The notes: a model not told the origin generated them from the sequence alone. Positions 1 to 9,689 are shown, counted from the first letter of the stretch. The stretch is 64,000 nt of DNA from JBGQOG01 sp052113705 (GCF_052113705.1 NZ_JBGQOG010000020.1:1-64000), one strand, 5' to 3'. Translations and numbers: made by a program.

Positions 1-90
1 ATGGTGTCAAGATCAGGGTGCGGGTTTCCGGGGGCAGGAGCGTGTTTTGGACAGGCCGGGCGGCAGGGGAAGGAGGAAGGTGGTGCGAGC

Positions 91-170
91 GGCGGAGGGG
101 GGGGGAAGGGGGGGGGCCCTCCCCCCCAGGCCTGCGGCCTCCCCCCCGAGGTATTTTCGCCAAGAAGAAA
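91..170. repeat. Dispersed 3'-end repeat, copy 1 (GAGGTATTTT type)
   Basis: G-rich and C-rich arms (about 96-127) are followed by CAGGCCTGCGGCCTCC and the signature GAGGTATTTTCGCCAAGAAG. The signature recurs at 37186-37207, and in reverse orientation at 2870-2892 and 45011-45036. The G/C arms can pair into a strong hairpin. It lies downstream of dnaB, where such elements may end transcription or stabilise the 3' end. Confidence 0.65.
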
Positions 171-260
171 TGCGGCGCGGGTTTGGGCGCCGGGCAGGTG
201 CAGGCCTTGGGGGAGAGGGCCGGGGCGCAGGCGGAGGGATGGGGCGCGCGCGCCCGGTGC

Positions 261-303
261 TTTGCCTGATCTCAAATATCCCCGCCGGAGGCGCAGGCCG
301 CCC
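261..303. repeat. Dispersed 3'-end repeat, copy 2 (AAATATCCCCGCCGGAGG type)
   Basis: TTTGCCTGATCTCAAATATC followed by CCCGCCGGAGGC is almost identical to the element at 58800-58837, and shares its core with 25411-25447. It abuts the dnaB stop codon at 313, so it would lie in the 3' untranslated region of the dnaB message. Confidence 0.65.
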
Positions 304-312
304 GTGGCACTT

Positions 313-1824
313 TCAGTAGGAATCGTGGCTGTCGCCCTGCCAGTTGCGGGCCAGATCGCTGAAGCGGGTGAACTGCCCCTCGAAGGCCAGCTCGACATGG
401 CCGATGGGGCCGTGGCGCTGCTTGCCGATGATCACCTCGGCCTTGCCGTGCACCTGCTCCATCAGCTGTTGCCAGGCGGCCATTTTCTCCAGCTCATGAT
501 CGCCCGGCTTCTCGCGTTCCTTATAATATTCATCGCGGTAGACGAACATCACCACATCGGCATCCTGCTCGATCGAGCCGGATTCGCGCAGGTCGGAGAG
601 CTGCGGGCGTTTGTCCTCGCGGCTTTCCACCGTCCGGCTCAGCTGCGAGAGGGCGATGACCGGGATGTTAAGCTCTTTCGCGATGGCCTTCAGGCCCTGG
701 GTGATCTCCGAGACCTCCTGCACGCGGTTGTCCTTGCCGCCGCCGGTGCCTTTGAGGAGCTGCAGATAGTCGACCATCAGCACATCGAGCCCATGCGTCC
801 GCTTCAGGCGGCGGGCGCGGGCGGCAACCTGGCTGATCGGCAGCGCGGGCGTGTCGTCGATGAAGAGCGGGCAGCTTTCCAGCATCTTGGCGGCTTCGAC
901 AAAGCGACGGAATTCGGCTTCGGTCATATCGCCGCGGCGGATCTGTTCCGAGGGGACCTCGGCCGCCTCGGAGAGAATCCGGGCGGCGAGCTGTTCAGAG
1001 GACATCTCGAGGCTGAAGAACCCCACCACGCCACCTTCGATGGCGCCTTCATGGCCATCATGCGTGCGGCCCTTTTTATAGGCTTTGGCGATGTTATAGG
1101 CGATGTTGGTGGCCAGCGAGGTTTTCCCCATCGAGGGGCGCCCGGCGAGGATCAGAAGGTCGGAAGGGTGCAGACCGCCGAGCTTTTTGTCGAGATCGCG
1201 CAACCCGGTGGAAACGCCCGCCAGCCCGCCGTCGCGCTGATAGGCGGCATTGGCCGAATTCACCGCCTCGGTCACCGCTTTCAGGAAAGAGACGAAGCCC
1301 TTTTCCGCATGGCCCTGTTCGCCGAGCTTATAAAGATGTTGCTCTGCCGCCACGATCTGTTCGCGCGGGTCATCATGCACGGCGATCTGGCTGGCACGGG
1401 CGGAAATATCCTGGCCCAGCCGGATCAGCTCACGCCGCACGGCGAGGTCATAGATCATCTGCGCGTAGTCCCGCGCCGCATAGGCCGAAATCGCCGCCCC
1501 GGCGAGCCGCGCCAGATAGGCAGGGCCGCCGAGTTCCTTCAGCCCGTCGTCATCCTCAAGATAGCCTTTCAGCGTGACCGGCGAGGCGAGGGCGTTTTTC
1601 TGGATCCGCGCCACCGCCACTTCAAAGATGCGCTGGTGGACCGGCTCATAGAAATGCTCGGCCTTCAGCAAAGCGGCGATCCGGTCGTAAATGTCGTTGT
1701 TGGTCAGGATCGCGCCCAGCAATTGCTGCTCGGCCTCGACGTTATGCGGCAGGGCCTCGGGCGTCGCATCGGTGCCATAGGTTGCGGGCATGCCGCCATT
1801 CGGAAGGATCGCGATCTCGTTCAT
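313..1824 (-). CDS. dnaB: Replicative DNA helicase DnaB
   Basis: 503 aa, the usual length for this family. It unwinds DNA ahead of the replisome as a hexamer and interacts with primase through its N-terminal domain. That helical domain (about residues 25-130) begins with the typical PHNVEAEQQLLGAIL stretch. The RecA-like domain carries Walker A GRPSMGKT at 228-235, SLEMSSEQLA just after it, and Walker B LDVLMVDYLQLL near 350, followed by the LSQLSRTVESR region. There is no intein. The gene stands 341 bp downstream of pyrE on the same strand; the gap contains a 17-bp inverted repeat with DnaA-box-like ends, so it probably has its own promoter. Confidence 0.97.
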   Translation of the reverse strand: MNEIAILPNGGMPATYGTDATPEALPHNVEAEQQLLGAILTNNDIYDRIAALLKAEHFYEPVHQRIFEVAVARIQKNALASPVTLKGYLEDDDGLKELGGPAYLARLAGAAISAYAARDYAQMIYDLAVRRELIRLGQDISARASQIAVHDDPREQIVAAEQHLYKLGEQGHAEKGFVSFLKAVTEAVNSANAAYQRDGGLAGVSTGLRDLDKKLGGLHPSDLLILAGRPSMGKTSLATNIAYNIAKAYKKGRTHDGHEGAIEGGVVGFFSLEMSSEQLAARILSEAAEVPSEQIRRGDMTEAEFRRFVEAAKMLESCPLFIDDTPALPISQVAARARRLKRTHGLDVLMVDYLQLLKGTGGGKDNRVQEVSEITQGLKAIAKELNIPVIALSQLSRTVESREDKRPQLSDLRESGSIEQDADVVMFVYRDEYYKEREKPGDHELEKMAAWQQLMEQVHGKAEVIIGKQRHGPIGHVELAFEGQFTRFSDLARNWQGDSHDSY

Positions 1825-2165
1825 CTATGCCTCAACTTGTCTCTCGCAGGCCGTCATGTGGTGCGGCCTGTCGGGGCGTTTCGGGACCAAGCGCCCGCCA
1901 TACCGGCACCGGCGCGAAATGGCAAAAAGGATAACCCTGGGGATAAACCTGTGGGTTCTGCGCGCGGAGGTCCAGATCTGGGGTGCCATGGCGGGCAGCT
2001 TACCACATCAGGGGGGGCTCCGTCGAGGTTGCGGGGGGAATCGGCCATAACGGGCTCAATGGCGCAGTTTACCCCCGCATTGCCCACAGGCTTATCCCCA
2101 GAAAAGGCGAAGCGGCGGCGGATCTTCTCCGCCACCGTTGCAGGGGTGCCGCGGGGACCTCTGGC
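1825..2165. other. pyrE-dnaB intergenic region with long inverted repeat
   Basis: No credible gene lies in these 341 bp. A minus-strand frame at 1854-2135 would need a GTG start and has atypical composition. The region carries GGGGATAAACCTGTGGG at 1939-1955 and its near-perfect reverse complement CCCACAGGCTTATCCCC at 2083-2099. It is probably the dnaB promoter and control region. Confidence 0.55.
1938..2100. promoter_or_regulatory. Inverted pair of DnaA-box-like sites upstream of dnaB
   Basis: TGGGGATAA at 1938-1946 and TTATCCCCA at 2092-2100 each differ at one base from the DnaA box TTATCCACA and face each other 150 bp apart. They sit in a 17-bp inverted repeat matching at 16 of 17 positions. 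The surroundings are not AT-rich, so a replication origin is unlikely. DnaA control of dnaB is my inference. Confidence 0.4.
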
Positions 2166-2846
2166 TCAGGCCGGTTTGCGGGCCTCTTGCCAGGCGCGCG
2201 GCGCTTTCAGGAAGGCCTCGACCTCGTCCAGCGTTGCCGCGTCAAAAGCGCCTTGCGCCCGCGCCTCGGCCAGCACGTCCCACCAGGTGCAGAGGTAATG
2301 CAGCTGCACGCCATGGTCGCCCAAACGCGCCTCGGTCCCCTCGAAAATCCCGTAGTAAAAGATCACGGCGGTGTGGGCGCAGCTGGCCCCCGTCTCGCGG
2401 ATCGCATCCACAAAGGAGAGTTTTGAGCCGCCATCGGTGGTCAGGTCTTCGACCAGAAGCACCCGCTGGCCTTCGCTCATCGCGCCTTCGATGCGGGCGT
2501 TGCGGCCATAGCCTTTCGGCTTTTTGCGCACATAGGTCATCGGCAGCGCCAGACGCTCGGCCACGAAAGCGGCGAAGGGAATCCCCGCCGTCTCGCCGCC
2601 CGCGATGTTGTCGAAGGCCTCAAAGCCCGCGTCGCGCATCACGGTGACGGCCAGAAAATCCATCAAGGTTGAGCGGATGCGCGGATAGGAGATCAGCTTG
2701 CGGCAATCGATATAGGTCGGCGAGGGCAGGCCCGAGGCCAAAGTGAAGGGCTCGGCCGCGTTGAAATGCACGGCTTTGATTTCCAGAAGCATCCGCGCGG
2801 TGAGGCGGGCGATTTCTTCTTTCGGGGGGAAGCTGGAGGGGATCAT
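2166..2846 (-). CDS. pyrE: Orotate phosphoribosyltransferase
   Basis: 226 aa from the start chosen here. It joins orotate to PRPP to make orotidine monophosphate in pyrimidine synthesis (cytosolic). The PRPP-binding motif VLLVEDLTTDGG is at residues 129-140, and the substrate loop follows YVRKKPKGYGRNARIEG at 105-121. The frame is open to 2993, but the extra 49 residues are translated repeat DNA. The ATG at 2846 (MIPSSFPPKEE) gives the usual family length. pyrC lies 106 bp upstream on the same strand, separated by a palindromic repeat. Confidence 0.95.
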   Translation of the reverse strand: MIPSSFPPKEEIARLTARMLLEIKAVHFNAAEPFTLASGLPSPTYIDCRKLISYPRIRSTLMDFLAVTVMRDAGFEAFDNIAGGETAGIPFAAFVAERLALPMTYVRKKPKGYGRNARIEGAMSEGQRVLLVEDLTTDGGSKLSFVDAIRETGASCAHTAVIFYYGIFEGTEARLGDHGVQLHYLCTWWDVLAEARAQGAFDAATLDEVEAFLKAPRAWQEARKPA

Positions 2847-2869
2847 CTCGGGGGTCCTATCGTTGTGTT

Positions 2870-2950
2870 TCTTCTTGGTCCAAATACCTCCCGCGGAGCG
2901 GCCCCGGCCGGGGCAGACGCCTCCGGCGGAGGTATTTGCGCCAGGAGAAT
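2870..2950. repeat. Dispersed 3'-end repeat, copy 3 (paired arms)
   Basis: This copy is palindromic as a whole. TTCTTGGTCCAAATACCTCC at one end mirrors GGAGGTATTTGCGCCAGGAG at the other, with a GC-rich centre. Transcribed from pyrC toward pyrE it would form one long hairpin directly after the pyrC stop codon, consistent with a terminator or RNA-stabilising element between the two pyr genes. Confidence 0.7.
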
Positions 2951-2952
2951 TG

Positions 2953-3996
2953 TCAGTCTTGCACGCGCCAGAAGACCGGGTAGCCCGGATCAAAGACGGT
3001 CACCGGCCCGGCGCCGGTTTCGATTTTTTCGGGCCATTCAGTGGGGGTTGCGGATTTGACCAGCGTCAGCTGCGCGTCGTTCACCGGCAGGCGGTAGAAG
3101 GCGGCGCCATTGCGGCTGGCGAAGGCTTCGAGTTTCTCCAGCGCGCCGTCTTCCTCGAACACATGCGCCAAGAGCGGCATGGTATTGGTGGCGGTGAAGC
3201 AGCCCGCGCAGCCGCAGGCATGTTCCTTCAGCGCGTCGATATGCGGGGCGGAATCGGTGCCGAGGAAGAACCGTGCCTCGCCCGAGGTGGCGGCCGCGCG
3301 CAACGCGAGGCGGTGCTCTTCGCGTTTCGCCACCGGCAAGCAATAGTAATGCGGCTTGATCCCGCCCACGAGGATGTGGTTGCGGTTGATGATCAGGTGA
3401 TGCGTGGTGATCGTGGCCGCAAGGTCATCGCCGCCTGCGCGGGCGTAATCGACGCCCTGTTTGGTGGTGATGTGCTCCATCACCACCCGCAGGCCCGGGG
3501 TTGCGCGACGGATCGGGTCGAGCACCGTGTCGATGAACACCGCCTCGCGGTCGAAGATGTCCACCGAGGGTGTGGTTACTTCGCCATGCATGCAAAGCGG
3601 CAGGCCGATCTCGGCCATTTTTTCCAGCACACCGCGCACCTTGTCGAAATTCGACACGCCGGAATGCGAATTGGTGGTGGCGCCCGCGGGGTAGAGCTTG
3701 ACCGCTTTCACGAGGCCCGAGGCATGGGCGGCGGCCACATCGGCAGGGTCCGTTGCCTCGGTCAGATAGAGCGTCATCAGGGGCTCGAACGCCATGCCTT
3801 CGGGCAGGGCCGCCAGGATGCGGTCGCGGTAGGCGATTGCATCGGCGGCGGTCACCACCGGGGGCACAAGGTTCGGCATGATGATCGCGCGGGCAAAATC
3901 CCGGGCGGTTTCAGGCAGGATCCCCTGCAGCATCGCGCCATCGCGCAGGTGCAGGTGCATGTCGTCGGGGCGCGGAAGCGTGAGGCTCTGGGTCAT
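2953..3996 (-). CDS. pyrC: Dihydroorotase, class II (PyrC type)
   Basis: 347 aa, standard for class II dihydroorotases. It cyclises carbamoyl-aspartate to dihydroorotate using a binuclear zinc centre. The metal-binding signature DMHLHLRDG is at residues 12-20. LYPAGATTNS, with the lysine normally carbamylated, lies near 100-110, and MHGEVT and MEHITT supply further histidine ligands. FFLGTDSAPH near 250 carries the catalytic aspartate. The next step enzyme, PyrE, is encoded just downstream. The start is supported by alignment of the N-terminal metal motif. Confidence 0.96.
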   Translation of the reverse strand: MTQSLTLPRPDDMHLHLRDGAMLQGILPETARDFARAIIMPNLVPPVVTAADAIAYRDRILAALPEGMAFEPLMTLYLTEATDPADVAAAHASGLVKAVKLYPAGATTNSHSGVSNFDKVRGVLEKMAEIGLPLCMHGEVTTPSVDIFDREAVFIDTVLDPIRRATPGLRVVMEHITTKQGVDYARAGGDDLAATITTHHLIINRNHILVGGIKPHYYCLPVAKREEHRLALRAAATSGEARFFLGTDSAPHIDALKEHACGCAGCFTATNTMPLLAHVFEEDGALEKLEAFASRNGAAFYRLPVNDAQLTLVKSATPTEWPEKIETGAGPVTVFDPGYPVFWRVQD

Positions 3997-4157
3997 GGAT
4001 TTGCCCTACACCGGGCGGGGGCGTTTTTCCAGTGGGCGGTGATGATTTTCCATCGGGGTTGGATTTCGTCATCTGCTTATATTTTGATCTATATGATGCA
4101 ATTTTCGGCGTATCGCGCGGCGAAGGAGGGCGTGGGCTGCGCCGGGGCGCGGCGGGC

Positions 4158-5015
4158 ATGGCATCCGCCGGGGCGCTGCCGCAAAGATGGCGTATGTATG
4201 ATGCGCACCCTCAGATGATGATGCAGCGGGCCCGGGGACGGGCGCTGGTTGCCCTTGGCCCCGATGGCCGGGGCAGTCTGGGCCTGCGCGATCTGGCGCA
4301 GGCGGGCTCGGCCAAGGCGTTTTTGCCCAGCATTCACGCGCCGGTGCCGGAAGTTGTTTTTCTGAACACTTCCGGGGGTTTGACCGGCGGTGATGACCTG
4401 GAATTCCGCCTTGATCTGGGGGCGGGGGCGCGCGCTGTCGCCACCACTCAGACCGCCGAGCGGGCCTATGCCAGCGGCGGTGGCCGGGCCGCGATGCGGG
4501 TGATGATGCAGGTGGGGGCCGGGGGTAGGCTCGATTGGTTGCCGCAGGAGACGATCCTCTATCAGGGCTCGGGTCTGGCGCGGCTGACGCGGGTGGATCT
4601 GGCACCGGATGCGCGGCTGCTGATGGCCGAGATGGTGGTGCTGGGCCGCGCGGCGATGGGCGAGACGGTGACGGATCTGGCGTTTTCCGATCGGCGTGAG
4701 GTTTGGCGCGCGGGGCGGCCGGTCTGGGTGGAGCCTTTCGCGCTCGACACGCCCGCCTTGCGCCCCAGTGCCGCGCTCTTGCAGGGGGCGCGGGCTTTCG
4801 CCACGCTGGCGCTGGTGGTGCCGGGGGCCGAGGCGGCAGTGGCGGCCTTGCGCGCCCTGACCCTTCCGGATGTCAGCTTTGCGGTGTCGGGCTGGGACGG
4901 GCGGCTGATCCTGCGCGCCCATGCGGCCGACGGCCTGCCGCTGAAACGCGGGCTGGCGGCGATATTGAAAATTCTGCGGCAGGGCGCGCCCCTGCCGCGT
5001 GTCTGGCAGATCTGA
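4158..5015 (+). CDS. ureD: Urease accessory protein UreD
   Basis: 285 aa from the start chosen. UreD is the scaffold that binds apo-urease and, with UreF and UreG, allows nickel insertion. Family motifs visible are QRARGRALVAL, VVFLNTSGGLTGGDDL, TTQTAERAY and WLPQETILYQGSGL. The frame is open to 4032, but ATG 4158 (MASAGALPQ) best fits family length. ATG 4194 (MYDAHPQMMMQRARG) is a possible alternative start. It is the first gene of the urease operon, 8 bp before ureA. The stretch before it (about 4060-4110) is locally AT-rich and probably holds the operon promoter. Urease operons of R. capsulatus are described as NtrC-controlled, but I could not identify NtrC sites with confidence. Confidence 0.92.
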   Translation: MASAGALPQRWRMYDAHPQMMMQRARGRALVALGPDGRGSLGLRDLAQAGSAKAFLPSIHAPVPEVVFLNTSGGLTGGDDLEFRLDLGAGARAVATTQTAERAYASGGGRAAMRVMMQVGAGGRLDWLPQETILYQGSGLARLTRVDLAPDARLLMAEMVVLGRAAMGETVTDLAFSDRREVWRAGRPVWVEPFALDTPALRPSAALLQGARAFATLALVVPGAEAAVAALRALTLPDVSFAVSGWDGRLILRAHAADGLPLKRGLAAILKILRQGAPLPRVWQI

Positions 5016-5023
5016 GGAATGGC

Positions 5024-5326
5024 ATGAACCTGACCCCGCGTGAAAAAGACAAATTGCTGATCAGCCTTGCTGCGATGGTGGCCCGGGGCCGCAAGGAGCG
5101 CGGCGTTCTGCTCAACCACCCGGAGGCCATCGCGCTGATCACCGATTTCGTGGTCGAGGGCGCGCGGGCGGGCCGCAGCGTTGCCGATCTGATGCAGGCG
5201 GGGGCGGGCGTCGTCGCTGCCGCCGATTGCATGCCCGGCATTGCCGAGATGATCCATGAGGTGCAGGTCGAGGCGACCTTCCCCGATGGCACCAAACTTG
5301 TCACCGTTCACCACCCGATCCGCTGA
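5024..5326 (+). CDS. ureA: Urease gamma subunit
   Basis: 100 aa, the exact usual size. It is a small structural subunit of the urease trimer that hydrolyses urea to ammonia and carbamate. It opens with the family start MNLTPREKDKLLI and contains ERGVLLNHPEAIALI and the closing EVQVEATFPDGTKLVTVHHP. The ribosome site GAGGAAT precedes the ATG by a few bases. ureJ begins 10 bp after its stop. Confidence 0.97.
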   Translation: MNLTPREKDKLLISLAAMVARGRKERGVLLNHPEAIALITDFVVEGARAGRSVADLMQAGAGVVAAADCMPGIAEMIHEVQVEATFPDGTKLVTVHHPIR

Positions 5327-5336
5327 GGAGACCGCG

Positions 5337-5906
5337 ATGAAGAAACTGATCCTTGCTGCTGCTGCCCTGACCCCCACGGCCGCGCTCGCGCATCCGGGGC
5401 ATGAGGTGTTCGGCTTTGGCGCGGGCATTTTGCATCCGCTGACGGGCACTGATCACCTCTTGGCGATGCTGGGCGTGGGGCTGCTGGCCGCCGTGGCGGG
5501 GGGGCGCGCGCTTTGGGCGGCGCCGCTGACCTTTGTGGGCGCGATGCTGGCGGGCGGAGCCTTTGGCGCGGGTCAGGGGATGCTGGCCGGGGTGGAGCCG
5601 ATGATTCTCGCCTCGATCATCCTTCTGGGGGCGGCGGTTGCGCTGGCGGCCCGGATGCCGCTGATGCTGATGCTGCCGATGCTCGCGCTGTTTGGTGCGG
5701 CGCATGGGGTGGCGCATGGGGCCGAAGGGGCCGAGCTGGGCGTGGGCCTTGCGGAATATGCGGCGGGATTTGCGCTGGCGACCGCGGCGTTGCACGGCGC
5801 GGGGCTGGTGCTGGGCGCCGGGCTGGCGCGGCTGGGCGCGCTCGCGCCGCGGCTGATGGGCGGGTCGATGATGGCGGCGGGCCTGGCCCTTGCCGTGGCG
5901 GGGTGA
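5337..5906 (+). CDS. ureJ: HupE/UreJ-family nickel permease
   Basis: 189 aa inner-membrane protein. The hydrophobic N terminus (residues 1-18) ends at ALA-HPGHE, consistent with a cleavable or first membrane helix. About five further hydrophobic helices follow. The family signature HPLTGTDH lies near residue 34, and a second H-G-V-A-H-G cluster could bind metal. HupE/UreJ proteins are believed to move nickel for hydrogenase or urease maturation. Its place between ureA and ureB favours supply of nickel to urease. The frame opens earlier, but this ATG follows GAGGAG at a good distance. Confidence 0.93.
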   Translation: MKKLILAAAALTPTAALAHPGHEVFGFGAGILHPLTGTDHLLAMLGVGLLAAVAGGRALWAAPLTFVGAMLAGGAFGAGQGMLAGVEPMILASIILLGAAVALAARMPLMLMLPMLALFGAAHGVAHGAEGAELGVGLAEYAAGFALATAALHGAGLVLGAGLARLGALAPRLMGGSMMAAGLALAVAG

Positions 5907-5910
5907 GCCG

Positions 5911-6216
5911 ATGATTCCGGGTGAGATTTTCCCCGCCGAGGGCGAGATTGAGCTGAACGCCGGGGCGCCGGTCACCGTGCTGATGGTGGCCAATACCGGC
6001 GACCGTCCGGTGCAGGTGGGCAGCCATTACCATTTCGCCGAGGCCAATCCGGGCCTGAGCTTTGACCGCGCCGCCGCGCGGGGGCAGCGGCTGGACATTG
6101 CCGCGGGCACCGCCGTGCGGTTCGAGCCGGGGCAGAGGCGCGAAGTCTCGCTGGTGCCGCTCTCGGGCGCGCGTGAGGTCTATGGCTTCAATCAGCAGGT
6201 TATGGGAAAGCTGTAA
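5911..6216 (+). CDS. ureB: Urease beta subunit
   Basis: 101 aa, the usual length. It starts MIPGEIFPAEGEIELNAG and contains VANTGDRPVQVGSHYHFAEAN, GQRLDIAAGTAVRFEPG and a GFNQQVMG end, all hallmarks of the family. It is a structural urease subunit covering the active-site flap of UreC. It starts 4 bp after the ureJ stop, so the two are surely cotranscribed. Confidence 0.97.
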   Translation: MIPGEIFPAEGEIELNAGAPVTVLMVANTGDRPVQVGSHYHFAEANPGLSFDRAAARGQRLDIAAGTAVRFEPGQRREVSLVPLSGAREVYGFNQQVMGKL

Positions 6217-6251
6217 GGGACATCCATGCCCGAGCCGAAAAGGTCTTTTCC

Positions 6252-6653
6252 ATGAACAAACGCTCTCTCCTGCCCTTGCTCGCAGCCCTGCTGGCCGCCC
6301 CCGCCGCTTTCGCGCAACAGATCGATTGCGACAATGCGATGGTGCAGGCCGATATCACCGCCTGCGCCGCCGAGGATTTCAAATCCGCCGATGGCGATCT
6401 GAACGAGACCTATGCCCAGGCCGTCGCGGCGATGAAGGAGATCGATTCCTATCAGCCCGAAGGGGATCGCGGCGCCGAAGAGGCGCTGCGTGTGGCCCAA
6501 CGCGCCTGGTTGCCCTACCGCGACGCCACCTGCGCCGCCGAGGGGTGGATGATGCACGGCGGCTCAATGGAACAAACCGTGGTATACGGCTGTTTGGCTG
6601 ATGTGACACGGGCGCGGACGGAAGCGCTGCGAACGCTCTTTGAGCAGAATTGA
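6252..6653 (+). CDS. Secreted LprI-like (DUF1311) protein
   Basis: 133 aa. Residues 1-21 form a clear signal peptide ending AFA. The mature part keeps four cysteines (C26, C38 and two more near 112 and 128), spaced as in LprI/DUF1311 proteins, some of which inhibit lysozyme. Nothing here ties it to urea metabolism except position, 36 bp after ureB. A similar extra reading frame has been reported in the R. capsulatus urease cluster as far as I recall, which would make this a stable passenger. Function in this operon is unknown. Confidence 0.75.
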   Translation: MNKRSLLPLLAALLAAPAAFAQQIDCDNAMVQADITACAAEDFKSADGDLNETYAQAVAAMKEIDSYQPEGDRGAEEALRVAQRAWLPYRDATCAAEGWMMHGGSMEQTVVYGCLADVTRARTEALRTLFEQN

Positions 6654-6660
6654 GACCACG

Positions 6661-6987
6661 ATGATGGAGATGGTGTTTAATCCCTTCGATGCATGGAAAC
6701 TCGGGTTTGAAATGACCCGGATGGGCGTTGAGGCGCAGGCCGTCATCGCCATGCGCATGGCGGGGATGATGGGGCTTTGGGCCACGAACCCGGCCGAAAA
6801 CAACCGGATGGTGCGGGAAAAGCAGGTCGCGGCGGCGGCGTCGATGATGGCTGTCGGACGCGCGGCGATGGCGGGGGAATCCGCCACCAATGTGATGCGC
6901 GCCGGGTTGAAACCCATTGGCCGCAAAACCGCCTCCAACGCCCGCCGCCTCGCGCGGCTGGGCCCGCAACTGCCCTCAGGGGCGTGA
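6661..6987 (+). CDS. Conserved small protein of unknown function in urease operon
   Basis: 108 aa, starting at ATG 6661 directly after the LprI-like gene. It is methionine- and alanine-rich with an amphipathic helical look (FDAWKLGFEMTRMGVEAQAVIAMRMAGMMGLW) and a basic C terminus (KPIGRKTASNARRLARLG). No catalytic motif is visible. Its pattern resembles short phasin-like or helix-bundle proteins, but I do not recognise a family with confidence. Confidence 0.6.
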   Translation: MMEMVFNPFDAWKLGFEMTRMGVEAQAVIAMRMAGMMGLWATNPAENNRMVREKQVAAAASMMAVGRAAMAGESATNVMRAGLKPIGRKTASNARRLARLGPQLPSGA

Positions 6988-6996
6988 AAATCAACC

Positions 6997-7025
6997 CCGG
7001 GCGGCGGCGCTCAGCTGCCGCCCGG
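6997..7025 (+). other. Strong GC hairpin upstream of ureC
   Basis: CCGGGCGGC pairs with GCCGCCCGG across a short loop. No T-run follows, so it is not an ordinary terminator. It may shield or set the 5' end of a processed ureC-containing transcript. This is inferred from structure and position only. Confidence 0.4.
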
Positions 7026-7111
7026 AAAGACCTGCAAGCGCCCTGTCTCGGGGCCCTCTGACTGACTTTTGCTGATCCGTCCCTGCTGACCCCTCCCCGG
7101 AAAGGACCGCC

Positions 7112-8821
<1,710 letters not shown>

Positions 8822-8938
8822 GCAAAGACTTGCCGGACCGCTCACCTTTCACGCATTTGCGAACCGCCGCCCCTTGCGCCAGCCTCGGGGCGGCGTCAGC
8901 ATGCGGGCCGCTGACATCCCCCGCTGAAAGGCCGCATC

Positions 8939-9250
8939 ATGCTGAAATCCCGCCATATGCTCCTGCCGCTGCTCGTGCCGCTGGCCCTGATGGGGTGCAA
9001 CGATCCGGGCTTTCGCGGCGCCTCCGGCGTGCAGGTGGTCGAGGCACCGGCGGTGGCCAGCTGCACCTTTCTCGCCACGGTGACCATGGCGCCGCCAACC
9101 TATGGCGTGCTGGCGCAACAGGGCGTCAGCTATGCGCGCAACAAGATTCTCGACGATGCCCGCAAAGCCGGGGCAACGCATGCGGTCTTCGACCCCGTGG
9201 TGCCCGGCGCACCGGTCTACGAGCTGAAGGCGCAGGCCTATCGCTGCTGA
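8939..9250 (+). CDS. Small lipoprotein, DUF4156/RcsF-like
   Basis: 103 aa. The N terminus is a lipoprotein signal with lipobox LALMGC, so lipid attachment at C19 is expected. The mature domain has paired cysteines (ASCTFLATVT and the terminal YRC) and the pattern YARNKILDDARKAGATHAVFD seen in RcsF/DUF4156-type envelope proteins. It lies 117 bp after ureC in the same direction. A link to urease is only positional; an envelope role is more likely. Confidence 0.65.
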   Translation: MLKSRHMLLPLLVPLALMGCNDPGFRGASGVQVVEAPAVASCTFLATVTMAPPTYGVLAQQGVSYARNKILDDARKAGATHAVFDPVVPGAPVYELKAQAYRC

Positions 9251-9289
9251 ATTGGGCAGCTGGCGAAGACGGTTGCCGCAAGTGCATAG

Positions 9290-9321
9290 CTGCATTGCAG
9301 AATTTTGACGCTGCAATGCAG
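9290..9321. promoter_or_regulatory. Inverted repeat around a -35-like TTGACG, before the DUF1127 gene
   Basis: CTGCATTGCAG (9290-9300) and its exact reverse complement CTGCAATGCAG (9311-9321) flank AATTTTGACG. TTGACG at 9305-9310 can serve as a -35 element. I see no good -10. An operator with its own promoter inside the urease cluster is a reasonable reading. The cognate regulator is unknown. Confidence 0.45.
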
Positions 9322-9424
9322 AAACCGCATGGCAGGCTTGCCGCATTGTCGGTGGTTACGGCAGCGGGTCTGTCCTATCTTCAAGAGCAAGGGGGACATG
9401 ATCCCAAGCCTAAGGAGATACCAG

Positions 9425-9658
9425 ATGGCCTTCGCCAGCACCGCCCACGCCACCGCCGCCCGCAACAAAAGCTTTGGCAAATCCGTTGCCCAATTCTTCG
9501 AGGGTCTCGGCCAAGGCCTTGCCGCCTACATGGAACGTCATGCACGTATGGCGGAAATCACCCGTCTGAACGAGATGACCGATGCCGAACTCGCCAAACT
9601 GGGCGTGAAACGCGACCGCATCGCCCAATACGTCTTCCGCGACCGCTTCTACATCTGA
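9425..9658 (+). CDS. DUF1127 small basic protein
   Basis: 77 aa from ATG 9425, which follows TAAGGAGATACC. The frame is open further upstream, but that part lacks family similarity. The C-terminal half (RMAEITRLNEMTDAELAKLGVKRDRIAQYVFRD) is the YjiS/DUF1127 arginine-rich domain, a family linked in Alphaproteobacteria with RNA metabolism and stress responses. It interrupts the urease cluster between ureC and ureE and has operator-like palindromes on its left, suggesting regulation independent of urease. Confidence 0.85.
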   Translation: MAFASTAHATAARNKSFGKSVAQFFEGLGQGLAAYMERHARMAEITRLNEMTDAELAKLGVKRDRIAQYVFRDRFYI

Positions 9659-9689
9659 GCCTCTCGCAGGGCGCGACCGCTCCAACCGG

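Larger units (their letters stand above)
1..312. other. Gene-free stretch downstream of dnaB
   Basis: I find no convincing gene here. Reading frames that cross it on the plus strand are shadows of dnaB or low-complexity Gly/Arg/Pro translations. It holds long G and C tracts around 96-147 and two copies of a dispersed palindromic repeat, listed separately (91-170 and 261-303). The stretch lies 3' of dnaB. The gene to its left is cut off by the window edge. Confidence 0.6.

Noticed and set aside
1938..2100. Chromosomal replication origin
   Set aside because: Only two DnaA-like boxes, no AT-rich unwinding region and no dnaA, hemE or parAB genes in the window.
1854..2135. Possible 93-aa minus-strand gene between pyrE and dnaB
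   Set aside because: It needs a GTG start, has no ribosome site, and overlaps the inverted repeat and probable dnaB promoter.
1..2298. Long plus-strand frame of 765 codons across the dnaB region
   Set aside because: It is the antisense shadow of dnaB, which has all helicase motifs. The composition is Arg/His/Gly-rich, as expected of a reverse frame in GC-rich DNA.
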